DNA from: SHAN690 sp040905305
GTDB taxonomy: Bacteria; Bacteroidota; Bacteroidia; Flavobacteriales_G; Salibacteraceae
Assembly: GCA_040905305.1 (NCBI GenBank)
Contig: JBBDRU010000051.1
Coordinates: 1 to 10,490 of the forward strand
Direction: 5' to 3'
DNA length: 10,490 nucleotides
Made by a program: the position numbers and the translations under genes. Positions 1-6,361 of the stretch are shown in pieces; positions within the stretch are counted from its first letter, which is position 1; every line of letters starts with the position of its first letter. The notes under the pieces are model-generated. The model saw only the letters and a program-made list of their open reading frames with translations, was not told where the DNA came from and did not search any database.

Positions 1-173
1 CCGAATTGCTCAAAGAACTCACGTACTTTGTATTGAATGTTTGATCGGGCACCAGGGTTGCCCCGTGCAACGGATTCAATCGAACTCTGGTTGATTTCCC
101 AGTGATCAGCATTACGATATTCCCCTTCTTCTACAGGGCGCTTCCCAGCGCACGGTCTGACTAGTAACTCCAT
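1..173 (-). CDS. Partial open frame running off the left edge, unknown product
   Basis: This frame starts at an ATG (173-171) inside direct repeat copy A and stays open for 57 codons to the window edge, so the 3' end is missing. The first 14 or so codons are repeat and REP-hairpin sequence (MELLVRPCAGKR...). The rest reads like ordinary protein, including EINQSSIESVARGNPGAR and ending KVREFFEQF. An in-frame stop lies about 20 bases upstream of the ATG. I do not recognise a family. It may be a real gene whose 5' end was replaced or interrupted by the repeat, or a chance frame. A shorter opposite-strand frame at 3-41 (PELLKELTYFVLNV, then stop) competes with it, so the strand is not certain. 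Confidence 0.35.
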   Translation of the reverse strand, partial: MELLVRPCAGKRPVEEGEYRNADHWEINQSSIESVARGNPGARSNIQYKVREFFEQF

Positions 174-281
174 TTCCTTATCACAACTACATTTTCAAGA
201 CACCCTCTTTCGCCAGCATAGGCTCGAGCACTGCTATATAGATAACCCTCTGGTTTACCAACCAACCCTTCTTCAACAGGA
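131..281. repeat. 151-bp direct repeat, copy A (RAYT 3' end plus REP-like hairpin)
   Basis: Bases 131-281 reappear in the same orientation at 3772-3922 with two differences (137 G/C and 263 C/T), read by eye. The repeat contains a 14-base hairpin and, on the minus strand, the last codons of a RAYT-type transposase. The match ends abruptly at 281/3922: copy A continues with transposase codons and copy B does not. The two copies bracket the XRE, protease and barrel genes. Confidence 0.93.
138..151. repeat. REP-like hairpin A
   Basis: GCGCT-TCCC-AGCGC is a perfect 5-bp stem with a 4-base loop, just downstream of the stop codon of the RAYT remnant (which reads on the minus strand). RAYT proteins are known to recognise short GC-rich palindromes (REP sequences) flanking their genes, and position and form fit that. 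The same hairpin occurs at 3779-3792 and, inverted with one base change, at 426-439. Confidence 0.65.
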
Positions 282-415
282 TTGTGATGAATATAATTGA
301 TTTTTTCATCAATCACTTTATTGCTCCAAAGTTCAATTGGCTTGTTCTCATGCTGCCAAAATTGATAGGTCTTTACAACTGATGTATTTTTATGAATAAC
401 ACCTCTTCTATAGAC
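161..415 (-). pseudogene. REP-associated tyrosine transposase (RAYT, Y1/IS200-like), C-terminal remnant A
   Basis: This minus-strand frame of 84 codons ends at TAG (163-161) and opens just after a TAA at 418-416. The peptide carries the typical C-terminal signature of RAYT/Y1_Tnp proteins: YQFWQHENKPIELWSNK, then YIHHNPVEEGLVGKPEGY, then LYSSARAYAGERG. Family members are normally about 150-220 aa. The N-terminal half, with the HUH metal-binding motif and catalytic tyrosine, is absent: the frame begins abruptly with no start codon and the sequence beyond 415 shows nothing of it. It is therefore a non-functional fragment. REP-like hairpins lie on both sides (138-151 and 426-439), the arrangement expected of a RAYT gene flanked by its recognition sites, which suggests internal deletion of a once complete unit. 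Confidence 0.85.
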
Positions 416-425
416 TTACTAACAC

Positions 426-439
426 TCGCTGGGAAGCGC
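426..439. repeat. REP-like hairpin, inverted relative to hairpin A
   Basis: TCGCTGGGAAGCGC differs by one base from the reverse complement of the 138-151 hairpin and keeps a 4-bp stem (CGCT/AGCG) around GGGA. Lying just upstream of the RAYT remnant, it gives an inverted REP pair around the fragment. The remaining sequence up to the next gene (440-540) shows nothing recognisable. Confidence 0.6.
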
Positions 440-540
440 GCAGTATATTTAGTTTTAGAAAGGGAACAGGATAAAAGTTGTCAGTGTTAAAGCAGCACCT
501 ATATCACTTACGATCTATAAATGGGCTATATTCAAACTCA

Positions 541-768
541 TCATTTCCGAAGTTCAAACTCAAACAAGTCTCGCACATGAACTTCCAATTGGTTGGCTAT
601 AATGCGCAACGTTTTGGTTGTAGGATTAGTCCTGCCTGACTCAATGCGGGTAAGACTTGCCTTTTCAATCTCACACCGATGCGCAAACTCTAAAAGGCTA
701 AAACCTCGTTTCTTCCTCAGCTGTTTTATATGCCCACCCAACTGAATGTAAAACTCCAAATCGTTCAT
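541..768 (-). CDS. Small XRE-family helix-turn-helix regulator
   Basis: The chosen start gives a 75-aa protein that is almost entirely one HTH_3/Cro-CI domain. Residues about 10-65 run GGHIKQLRKKRGFSLLEFA (helices 1-2), then EIEKASLTRIESGRTNPT (recognition helix with the classic RIESGRxNPT signature), then TLRIIANQLEVHVRDLFEF. It is expected to bind DNA as a dimer. I chose ATG 768 because it falls just before the conserved domain. An in-frame ATG at 846 would add 26 residues (MIRNKYRQRKQICC...) unlike anything in the family. The gene is divergent from the protease gene, with about 270 bp between, so it may regulate that promoter, its own, or both. No partner toxin gene is visible next to it. 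The target is unknown. Confidence 0.88.
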   Translation of the reverse strand: MNDLEFYIQLGGHIKQLRKKRGFSLLEFAHRCEIEKASLTRIESGRTNPTTKTLRIIANQLEVHVRDLFEFELRK

Positions 769-1037
769 CAGGATCAATAGTCCTGAAAGAAAACCTCGCA
801 AAAGGCAGCATATTTGCTTCCTTTGTCTATATTTGTTTCGAATCATCTTAAAAGCGCATTAAAATCTATCGAAAACTCACTTATCACCAGAATCTTTCAA
901 TCCGTTTTTAGCGCGTTATAGGGAGGTGAAATGGTACAGCAGTGAACAATTAGTGATTCGTATTGATTTAATGGGTGTTTACTGAGACATGACTAGCTAA
1001 ACATGATATTTGAATTGTCTAAACTAACTCTATTACT
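769..1037. other. Divergent intergenic region between the XRE regulator and the protease
   Basis: This AT-rich stretch should hold both divergent promoters and any operator of the XRE protein. A strong Shine-Dalgarno-like GGGAGGTGAA (921-930) directly precedes an ATG at 931, but the frame ends after four codons (MVQQ, stop at 943-945). No clear operator palindrome, riboswitch or terminator was found by eye. GCGC occurs in similar settings at 855-858 and 911-914. Confidence 0.4.
1005..1012 (+). promoter_or_regulatory. Candidate Bacteroidota -7 element upstream of the protease
   Basis: GATATTTG matches the Bacteroidota -7 consensus TAnnTTTG at five of the six fixed positions, the first T being G. 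It lies 25 bases before the protease ATG, which would leave a short leader. No convincing -33 TTG box is seen at the expected distance, so this is a weak call. Confidence 0.25.
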
Positions 1038-3017
1038 ATGCCAATTAGAACTATAATCTCGATATTCATACTCCTAACCGGAACCAAAATTGGTCTATCA
1101 CAAATTGACAGTGCTACAGCTGATTCAATAGTTCGAGCCTTACTTATTGATTATGATAGTGCTGGATATTATTACATTAAGCCCAATACTTTAAAATCAG
1201 GTGAACTCTTTACTCTTTACAAATCATTCTGGGTTGACGACACATACAATGATCTGAAACTTGAATCTGTTGAAGTTGATAATTCAGTAGGCACAAAGCA
1301 TTTAACCTACAAACAATATTTTGCAACTATTCCTGTGGAGGGAGCCTTTATTAAAGAGCATGTAGATCAGAATGGCTTTGTAAAATGGGTAAATGGGAGA
1401 GTTGTATATGACCTTGATATACCAGTGGAAGGAGTAGATGAGACTCAAGCAATTCAAAACGTAATAAATGAATTGAACGGATATTCCTTCTATTGGGACG
1501 ATACCGATTTAGAACAGGACATTAAAGATGAAACAGGAGATCCCGATGCAACTCATTTCCCTACCCCTGAAATTTGTTTTGCTCGTCTGCCAGATGAGGA
1601 CAACACTCAGGCTTTTGATAAGTCTCAATATGAACTTTGTTGGAAGTTTAGAATTCAGGCAACTACTCCATTTATAGACAACTATTACTGGGTAAGCGCT
1701 TTGGATGGAGAAATAATTAAGTTTAGGGAGTCGTGGCAAGAAAATGGGCCTGCACCAACATTCTTTTATGGATATCAAACAGTAGATTCAAGGTGGGCTG
1801 GTTCCTTAATCAAATACATTTTAGATGCGGATGATGGGTATAGAAATATCCACACTAAGAAGAATAAGTGGACGCTTTGGAGCACTCGACCCAACTACAA
1901 AGACTCAGACGACATTTGGGGAACTAATGATATTGCTGGCAGTTCAGCCCATTGGGCTGTAATGTCTGCTTGGGACATGTTCGAGAACACTTCCTATATG
2001 GATATTAAGAGTACAGACGGTCAAGAACGTGAAATTCGGGTTGTAGCTAATAATTCTACAGCAACCACGGCATCATATACATATAAACCAAACTCAGAAC
2101 ATCAATACATTACATTCAACACGACTTTGAATGAGGAGGACGAAATTGTTACATACGCCACATTGGACATAGCTGGACACGAGTTCGGTCACGGTTTTAA
2201 TCGGTTTTTAGGTGATTTGGAAGAAGAAGGTGAGTCCTATGCCTTAGTAGAAGGCTTTTGTGATATATATGGATTCTTAACCGAACGGTACACCATGGAT
2301 CCTTCAGCTACTTGCACACTTACAACAGATGATTGTGATTGGCTGATGGGTGAAGATATTGATTTAGCTAGAAATATAGAACAACCGAATATTACAGACA
2401 ACCCGCATACTTATGGAGGTACATTCTACGATGAAACTTCAAATGATCAACATCATTTAAACAGCACAATACTTTCTCATTGGTTTTATCTTTTATCAGT
2501 AGGAGGAGCAGGCACAAACGACAATAGTTACTCATTTAATGTAACTGGCATCGGTGTAGATGATGCAGCTGAAATAGCTTATCAAACTCATCTTACACAA
2601 ATAGCAGGAAATGATGGTTTTGATCAAGCAAGAGCTGGCTCAATAGCCGAGTCTATTGATATATTTGGACAAAACTCAACAGAACACATACAAACTGTTT
2701 GCGCTTGGGCTGCTGTTGGAGTAGGAAGCGTTGAACAATGTATGTTACTTTCAAACAAAGAGCCAAAAATTGATGGACAGAACAGTTTAATTCTTTATCC
2801 AAATCCAAATCAAGGACAGTTTCAGATTTTACTTCCTGCTTTAACAAAGTGGTCGATCACTATCCAAACTATTGACGGGAACTTGGTAGATCAATTCACT
2901 GAAAGCAAAAGTAAAACCGTACATTTAGATTTGACTGATCAATCAAGTGGTGTATATATCATTAATGCTACCTCTTCAAATGAGCGTTTATCCGCTAGAT
3001 ACATCAAAACGAATTAG
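1038..3017 (+). CDS. Secreted M4 (thermolysin-like) zinc metalloprotease with T9SS sorting domain
   Basis: This is a secreted zinc endopeptidase of 659 aa, complete. A signal peptide (about 1-22, ending GLSQ) is followed by an FTP-type propeptide (about 50-123, with HLTYKQYFATIPVEGAF) and a PepSY-like segment (about 175-232, with ELCWKFRI and SALDGEIIKF), which act as inhibitor and chaperone in this family. In the catalytic domain (about 238-570), HEFGH at 381-385 supplies two zinc ligands and the catalytic Glu. E405 lies 20 residues after H385, the same spacing as H146-E166 in thermolysin, within VEGFCDIYG (usual form NEAxSDIFG). WLMGEDID (435-442) and the proton-donor region HHLNS (H473, equivalent to thermolysin H231) also match. 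Residues about 585-659 (YPNPNQGQF to YIKTN) are a type A T9SS C-terminal sorting domain, implying export through the outer membrane and anchoring or release there. The next gene overlaps its 3' end by 38 bp. Confidence 0.93.
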   Translation: MPIRTIISIFILLTGTKIGLSQIDSATADSIVRALLIDYDSAGYYYIKPNTLKSGELFTLYKSFWVDDTYNDLKLESVEVDNSVGTKHLTYKQYFATIPVEGAFIKEHVDQNGFVKWVNGRVVYDLDIPVEGVDETQAIQNVINELNGYSFYWDDTDLEQDIKDETGDPDATHFPTPEICFARLPDEDNTQAFDKSQYELCWKFRIQATTPFIDNYYWVSALDGEIIKFRESWQENGPAPTFFYGYQTVDSRWAGSLIKYILDADDGYRNIHTKKNKWTLWSTRPNYKDSDDIWGTNDIAGSSAHWAVMSAWDMFENTSYMDIKSTDGQEREIRVVANNSTATTASYTYKPNSEHQYITFNTTLNEEDEIVTYATLDIAGHEFGHGFNRFLGDLEEEGESYALVEGFCDIYGFLTERYTMDPSATCTLTTDDCDWLMGEDIDLARNIEQPNITDNPHTYGGTFYDETSNDQHHLNSTILSHWFYLLSVGGAGTNDNSYSFNVTGIGVDDAAEIAYQTHLTQIAGNDGFDQARAGSIAESIDIFGQNSTEHIQTVCAWAAVGVGSVEQCMLLSNKEPKIDGQNSLILYPNPNQGQFQILLPALTKWSITIQTIDGNLVDQFTESKSKTVHLDLTDQSSGVYIINATSSNERLSARYIKTN

Positions 3018-3711
3018 AGTACTAGCGTTCTTGGCTTGTTTACTTATACAGTCGGGAACGTTTTCTCAAGATACGACCATTGCTCATCGAAATTCGATTG
3101 AAGTTTATTGTCCCGTCTACTTTTCATTTGATCGCTTACCCATTGTAGTCGCTCCAATGGTTTTTTCTAGAATGAGAACCGCACTCACCGCTATAGGCTT
3201 AAGCTATTCAAAAACCGTAAACAGAAGGTTATCGGTTTCATCTGGCCTTGAATTTTTTGATTATTACGATGACGCATTTGTTATTAAAAAGCAGAATTCC
3301 GATCAAAACACAGACTTAGGGTCTGTGCTCGGGAGAACTCATGTCCTTACTAAACTGAGGGTTGGATACAAATTATTTTCATTAAACTCATTTTCTTCAA
3401 GTATCATCGGAGGAGTTTTCTTGAGGTTTGGAAGTGAAACTATTCAATCATCACCATATAATCCAAACTACATGGATGCACTAGCAGTAATCAGACCGTA
3501 TTCAGATCCTGGTGTAAACCTGGGCTTTGAAACGAATTATTATTTATCACCTTCGTGGAGTCTCTCAGTCTCTTTAAGGTATGATCAAATACTATGGAGA
3601 AAGAGTAAAGGCCCAATTAGACTAAACCCAAGCTTACCGGGCACTTCAAAGAATTTTATCACGTTCACTTATGGAGTTAAGTATTGCTGGGGCAATATCA
3701 TCAGGGATTGA
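2980..3711 (+). CDS. Predicted outer-membrane beta-barrel protein, function unknown
   Basis: The chosen start gives 243 aa. A basic stretch (SKRIR, 9-13) and hydrophobic core (VLAFLACLLIQSG) end in FSQ at about 30, a typical Bacteroidota signal peptidase I pattern; no lipobox is correctly placed. The mature part alternates polar and hydrophobic residues in amphipathic strands with aromatic girdles, for example TAIGLSYSKTVNRRLSVSSG, LTKLRVGYKLFS, GVNLGFETNYYLSPSWSLSV and FITFTYGVKYCWG near the C-terminus. This fits an 8-stranded or similar small barrel. I cannot assign a family. In-frame starts at 2947 (GTG) and 2965 (ATG) are possible; ATG 2980 puts the signal peptide best and gives a 38-bp overlap with the protease gene, suggesting co-expression. 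It could be a surface partner of the protease, but the sequence does not prove that. Confidence 0.75.
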   Translation: MSVYPLDTSKRIRVLAFLACLLIQSGTFSQDTTIAHRNSIEVYCPVYFSFDRLPIVVAPMVFSRMRTALTAIGLSYSKTVNRRLSVSSGLEFFDYYDDAFVIKKQNSDQNTDLGSVLGRTHVLTKLRVGYKLFSLNSFSSSIIGGVFLRFGSETIQSSPYNPNYMDALAVIRPYSDPGVNLGFETNYYLSPSWSLSVSLRYDQILWRKSKGPIRLNPSLPGTSKNFITFTYGVKYCWGNIIRD

Positions 3712-3778
3712 ACAATTCCCCGCTTAAACAACAAGATTCATTTAACCACTAGTTCAACTTAAAAAAACCTACTACAGC

Positions 3779-3792
3779 GCGCTTCCCAGCGC
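3779..3792. repeat. REP-like hairpin B
   Basis: This is identical to hairpin A (GCGCT-TCCC-AGCGC). It sits between the barrel gene and the convergent rsmG operon, so it could also act as a weak bidirectional transcription barrier, although no T-run follows. Confidence 0.6.
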
Positions 3793-3801
3793 ACGGTCTG
3801 A

Positions 3802-3921
3802 CTAGTAACTCCATTTCCTTATCACAACTACATTTTCAAGACACCCTCTTTCGCCAGCATAGGCTCGAGCACTGCTATATAGATAACCCTCTGGTTTACC
3901 AACTAACCCTTCTTCAACAGG
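3802..3921 (-). pseudogene. RAYT C-terminal remnant B (40 codons)
   Basis: On the minus strand this encodes PVEEGLVGKPEGYLYSSARA through VVVIRKWSY and a TAG, identical in protein to the end of remnant A. The single base difference in the coding part (263/3904) is synonymous (TTG/TTA, Leu). Codons upstream of PVEEG are unrelated to those in copy A, so this is a shorter, non-functional fragment. The frame stays open upstream for about 21 codons (ending VEFWTKI), which vaguely resembles the family's IELWSNK, but this may be chance. Confidence 0.8.
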
Positions 3922-4008
3922 AATTTTCGTCCAGAACTCTACATGAGTTGGAAAAACAAAAGAAAGCAGTAAAACTCAAAAGGATATTCAAATATGAAGG
4001 AATCAAAC

Positions 4009-4653
4009 TCAAGCCGTTGTTGCCACCCAAACAACTTTCTTGGTTTCGAAAAAAGGTTCATTAAAAAACGAGCTGATTTCCCATATTTGGTATGGTGAGC
4101 CAAGCTCGATTAACTCATCACTAAAATCTCCACCCTTAATATAAAGTAATCCGTTGGAGAGATTTGCATGCTTTCCTTTTTTGATCTTACCTTTTAACCA
4201 CTCTTTTATTTTTGGCAGAGAAGTGACCGCCCGGCTTACGGCAAAATCAAAATGTTCATCAATATTCTCAACACGCTCATTTCGCAAGCTAACGTTTTCT
4301 AAACCCAAAGCTTCCACCATTTCAGTGACGGCCTTTATTTTTTTCCCAACAGAGTCAACCAACAAAAATTTGCAATCGGGAAAAACAATGGCCAACGGAA
4401 TTCCGGGCAATCCGCCACCGGTGCCAAAATCAATAAAAGACTGCCCTTTCGAAGGCCGCAAAACCTTTGTTATAGCCAGTGAGTGTACAATATGATTTAC
4501 CCAGACCTCCTCTTGGTTTTTGCGCGAGATCAAATTGATCTGTTTGTTTTTTTCAAGCAATAACAAAACATACATCTTTAAGGATTTCAACTGCAATTGA
4601 GAAAGTTCAGGAAAATATCCCTGAATCAATTTTAATCCTTCTTCGTGGCTCAT
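4009..4653 (-). CDS. rsmG: 16S rRNA (guanine527-N7)-methyltransferase RsmG
   Basis: RsmG (GidB) uses S-adenosylmethionine to methylate N7 of G527 in the 530 loop of 16S rRNA; loss gives low-level streptomycin resistance in several bacteria. The protein is 214 aa, normal for the family. It shows the family's N-terminal helical region with NLISRKN and VNHIVHSL (about 40-59), the SAM-binding motif FIDFGTGGGLPGIPLA (73-88), the acidic residue after motif II (LLVDSVGKK, D100), SRAV (140-143) and LLYIKGG near the C-terminus, as is common in Bacteroidota. The ATG (4653-4651) overlaps the stop codon of the sigma factor gene by one base (TAATG), indicating translational coupling. It is the last gene of a four-gene minus-strand operon and faces the barrel gene convergently. 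Confidence 0.96.
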   Translation of the reverse strand: MSHEEGLKLIQGYFPELSQLQLKSLKMYVLLLLEKNKQINLISRKNQEEVWVNHIVHSLAITKVLRPSKGQSFIDFGTGGGLPGIPLAIVFPDCKFLLVDSVGKKIKAVTEMVEALGLENVSLRNERVENIDEHFDFAVSRAVTSLPKIKEWLKGKIKKGKHANLSNGLLYIKGGDFSDELIELGSPYQIWEISSFFNEPFFETKKVVWVATTA

Positions 4654-5258
4654 TAAATGTTCTTTATTGAATGCTTTAAAATCTCGTGCATCAACTCACG
4701 CGCTCTGAAAAGCTGAGCTTTTACCGTTCCAAGGGGAAGATTGAGTTTATCTGAGATTTCTTCATAACTCAACTCTTTCAAATATCGTAATTCGACAAGT
4801 TCTTTATACTTTGGCTTCAACGATTCTATAATTCGCTGCATGGCCTCAATGCGTTGCCCTTTCACAAGCTCTTGTTCGGGGTTCAACTCTTCATCCATCA
4901 CTTGATAAGGTGTGGAGTTATTGTCTTCTGAATCATACGAATCGTCCAGTGAATAGATGTTTGCCTTCTTCTTTTTCCGTATAAAGTCAATGGCATTATT
5001 AGAAGCAATGCGAAACAGCCATGTACTAAATGCATAATCAGGATTAAAGGATTCAAGCCGCTTGAATGCCTTACCAAACGCCTCGATGGTGAGGTCTTCT
5101 GCATCATCATCATTGCGCACCATTTTCAGCATCATGAAATATATGTTTTCACGATAATGCGTCAGCAACTCAGCATAAGCACTCTGATCACCGTTCAATG
5201 CTTTCCCAACTAGCTGGTAATCGTATTCTGCTCTTGAATTTGGCTTCTTTTCGTCCAT
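4653..5258 (-). CDS. ECF-type RNA polymerase sigma factor (sigma-70 family)
   Basis: The chosen ATG gives 201 aa. Sigma region 2 covers about 14-97 (AYAELLTHYRENIYFMMLKM, DAEDLTIEAFGKAF, FSTWLFRIASNNAIDFIRKK: core binding and -10 recognition). An acidic, Asp/Glu/Asn-rich linker covers about 101-135. Region 4 covers about 137-192 (ESLKPKYKELVELRYLKELS, then YEEISDKLNLPLGTVKAQLF, a helix-turn-helix for -35 recognition). It should direct core polymerase to a subset of promoters. No anti-sigma gene is adjacent, and the linker is longer than in minimal ECF factors. An in-frame start at 5333 would add 25 unlike residues. ATG 5258 fits the domain and overlaps the end of the glycosyltransferase gene by 49 bp; there is no later Met before region 2 is damaged, so the overlap looks real. 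Confidence 0.93.
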   Translation of the reverse strand: MDEKKPNSRAEYDYQLVGKALNGDQSAYAELLTHYRENIYFMMLKMVRNDDDAEDLTIEAFGKAFKRLESFNPDYAFSTWLFRIASNNAIDFIRKKKKANIYSLDDSYDSEDNNSTPYQVMDEELNPEQELVKGQRIEAMQRIIESLKPKYKELVELRYLKELSYEEISDKLNLPLGTVKAQLFRARELMHEILKHSIKNI

Positions 5259-6361
5259 TCTATCTTTTTGATCGCTAAAGACAAGACCGAAATTAGTGCA
5301 TTCAAATAAGACATTGGTATTTCTAAATACCAATCTTTATCTATTGCTCTGTTGATATCCGCCCATTTTTTTAAACCGCTTAGATTCACATAAAACATTA
5401 AATACCGCACTAAAACAAAACCAGTCAGCAGCTTAGACGATAAAAAAAGTGCAACAAGCAATATTGGAAACAGCATCAAATTTGTGCATTCATACCCTAC
5501 CAATCCCAGACGTGCCCACAGCGGATACAAATGACTTACGGATTGATGCCGGTGCTTTTGAAAAACCCAATCTCGCAGGCTAGATGGCGTATCACTCCAG
5601 GTTACGGCATGTGGAAGGGCCACAATTTTCGCTTTACCAACAAGCGCTTGCAGCAGCAAATCGTCACTGCCACTTTGGAGTTCAGTGTGTTTTTCAAACC
5701 CTCCAACTTCGTTAAACTTCGTTTTGGTCAAACCCATAGACCTGCCTACACACATATATGGGAATCCAAGCGCGGCAGCGCATTGATAAAGCATGGCCGA
5801 TTTAAACGCTTCTAACTGATAAAACCTAGAAATAAACCCTGACTCCTCAGTAAAAGCTCCGGTACCAATTAAAAATTCACCGCCCTTTTGAAAAGCGTGT
5901 TGAAAACGCTCAATCCAGTTTGAATCATAAATTCTGCAATCGGCATCGGTGAAAATTAAGTGCTCAAATTGTGCCATTTCAATGCCTTTAGCCAATGCGT
6001 GTTTCTTACCACTACCCTCCCCGTTATTTAAACGGTGAGCAATGAAGCGCGGGTTTTTCAAAGACCATTGCTGAATGATGGAAAAGGTATCGTCATCACT
6101 GTGGTCATCAATCAAGATTACCTCAAAACTTGCAGATGATTGCAGACTTAAATCACACAATAAATTCTTAATAATCAAAGCTTCGTTTCGCACTGCAATC
6201 ACTACTGAAACTGGAGGTAAGTCAACGGTTTCAGACATGTTCTTGATTTCTAAAGCCCTCTTTATTATGCCTTTTCGAATCGTGATGAAAAAGAGACATT
6301 GAAGCATCAATTGGAAAGATACAACCCCTATAGCAGCGAGAAAAAAAAGCTCAACGATCAA
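5210..6361 (-). CDS. Membrane-associated family 2 glycosyltransferase
   Basis: The protein is 383 aa with a GT-A fold. An N-terminal membrane segment (about 2-27) is followed by PVSVVIAVRNE (50-60), VILIDDHSDDDT (81-92), FTDADC with the DxD-type metal site (D139, D141), SGSDDLLLQAL (230-240, catalytic-base region) and QKHRH (268-272), equivalent to the QxxRW motif of processive or integral-membrane members. One or two hydrophobic stretches follow (about 295-330) with another near the end. It probably transfers a nucleotide-activated sugar to a lipid or polysaccharide acceptor at the inner membrane; the substrate cannot be read from sequence. The start codon is TTG (6361-6359), overlapping the TGA of the upstream gene as TTGA, which supports it by coupling; no ATG is available near the true N-terminus. 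Confidence 0.92.
   Translation of the reverse strand: MIVELFFLAAIGVVSFQLMLQCLFFITIRKGIIKRALEIKNMSETVDLPPVSVVIAVRNEALIIKNLLCDLSLQSSASFEVILIDDHSDDDTFSIIQQWSLKNPRFIAHRLNNGEGSGKKHALAKGIEMAQFEHLIFTDADCRIYDSNWIERFQHAFQKGGEFLIGTGAFTEESGFISRFYQLEAFKSAMLYQCAAALGFPYMCVGRSMGLTKTKFNEVGGFEKHTELQSGSDDLLLQALVGKAKIVALPHAVTWSDTPSSLRDWVFQKHRHQSVSHLYPLWARLGLVGYECTNLMLFPILLVALFLSSKLLTGFVLVRYLMFYVNLSGLKKWADINRAIDKDWYLEIPMSYLNALISVLSLAIKKIEWTKRSQIQEQNTITS

Larger units (their letters stand above)
3772..3922. repeat. 151-bp direct repeat, copy B
   Basis: This is the second copy of the 131-281 sequence in the same orientation, 3641 bases further on. After 3922 the match stops at once, and the sequence up to the rsmG stop (3923-4008) is AT-rich and holds no gene I can support. 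The interval 3712-3771, after the barrel gene, shows no terminator hairpin. The near identity implies recent duplication, gene conversion, or two copies of a genome-wide REP/RAYT family. Confidence 0.93.

Noticed and set aside
541..768. XRE protein as the antitoxin of a toxin-antitoxin pair
   Set aside because: No small toxin-like gene lies next to it on either side; only the RAYT remnant and an intergenic region flank it.
769..846. N-terminal extension of the XRE regulator from an ATG at 846
   Set aside because: The added 26 residues (with CCLLRGFLSGLLIL) do not resemble the family, and the HTH domain begins just after the ATG at 768.
2150..2260. Protease as an M36 fungalysin rather than M4
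   Set aside because: The Glu ligand sits 20 residues after HEFGH in a VEGFCDIYG context, and GEDID and HHLNS follow in the thermolysin order, so M4 fits better.
131..3922. Direct repeats as attachment sites of an integrative element
   Set aside because: There is no integrase, no tRNA gene, and the repeats are explained by RAYT gene ends and REP hairpins.
3930..4070. Plus-strand lysine-rich frame (ELEKQKKAVKLKRIFKYEG...) before and across the end of rsmG
   Set aside because: It has no start codon and runs antisense into the conserved RsmG C-terminus; AT-rich sequence gives such lysine-rich frames by chance.
4154..4495. Plus-strand 113-codon frame antisense to rsmG, and other long antisense frames at 5531-5815 and 9125-9439
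   Set aside because: They are shadows of well-supported genes and have no domain-like composition of their own.
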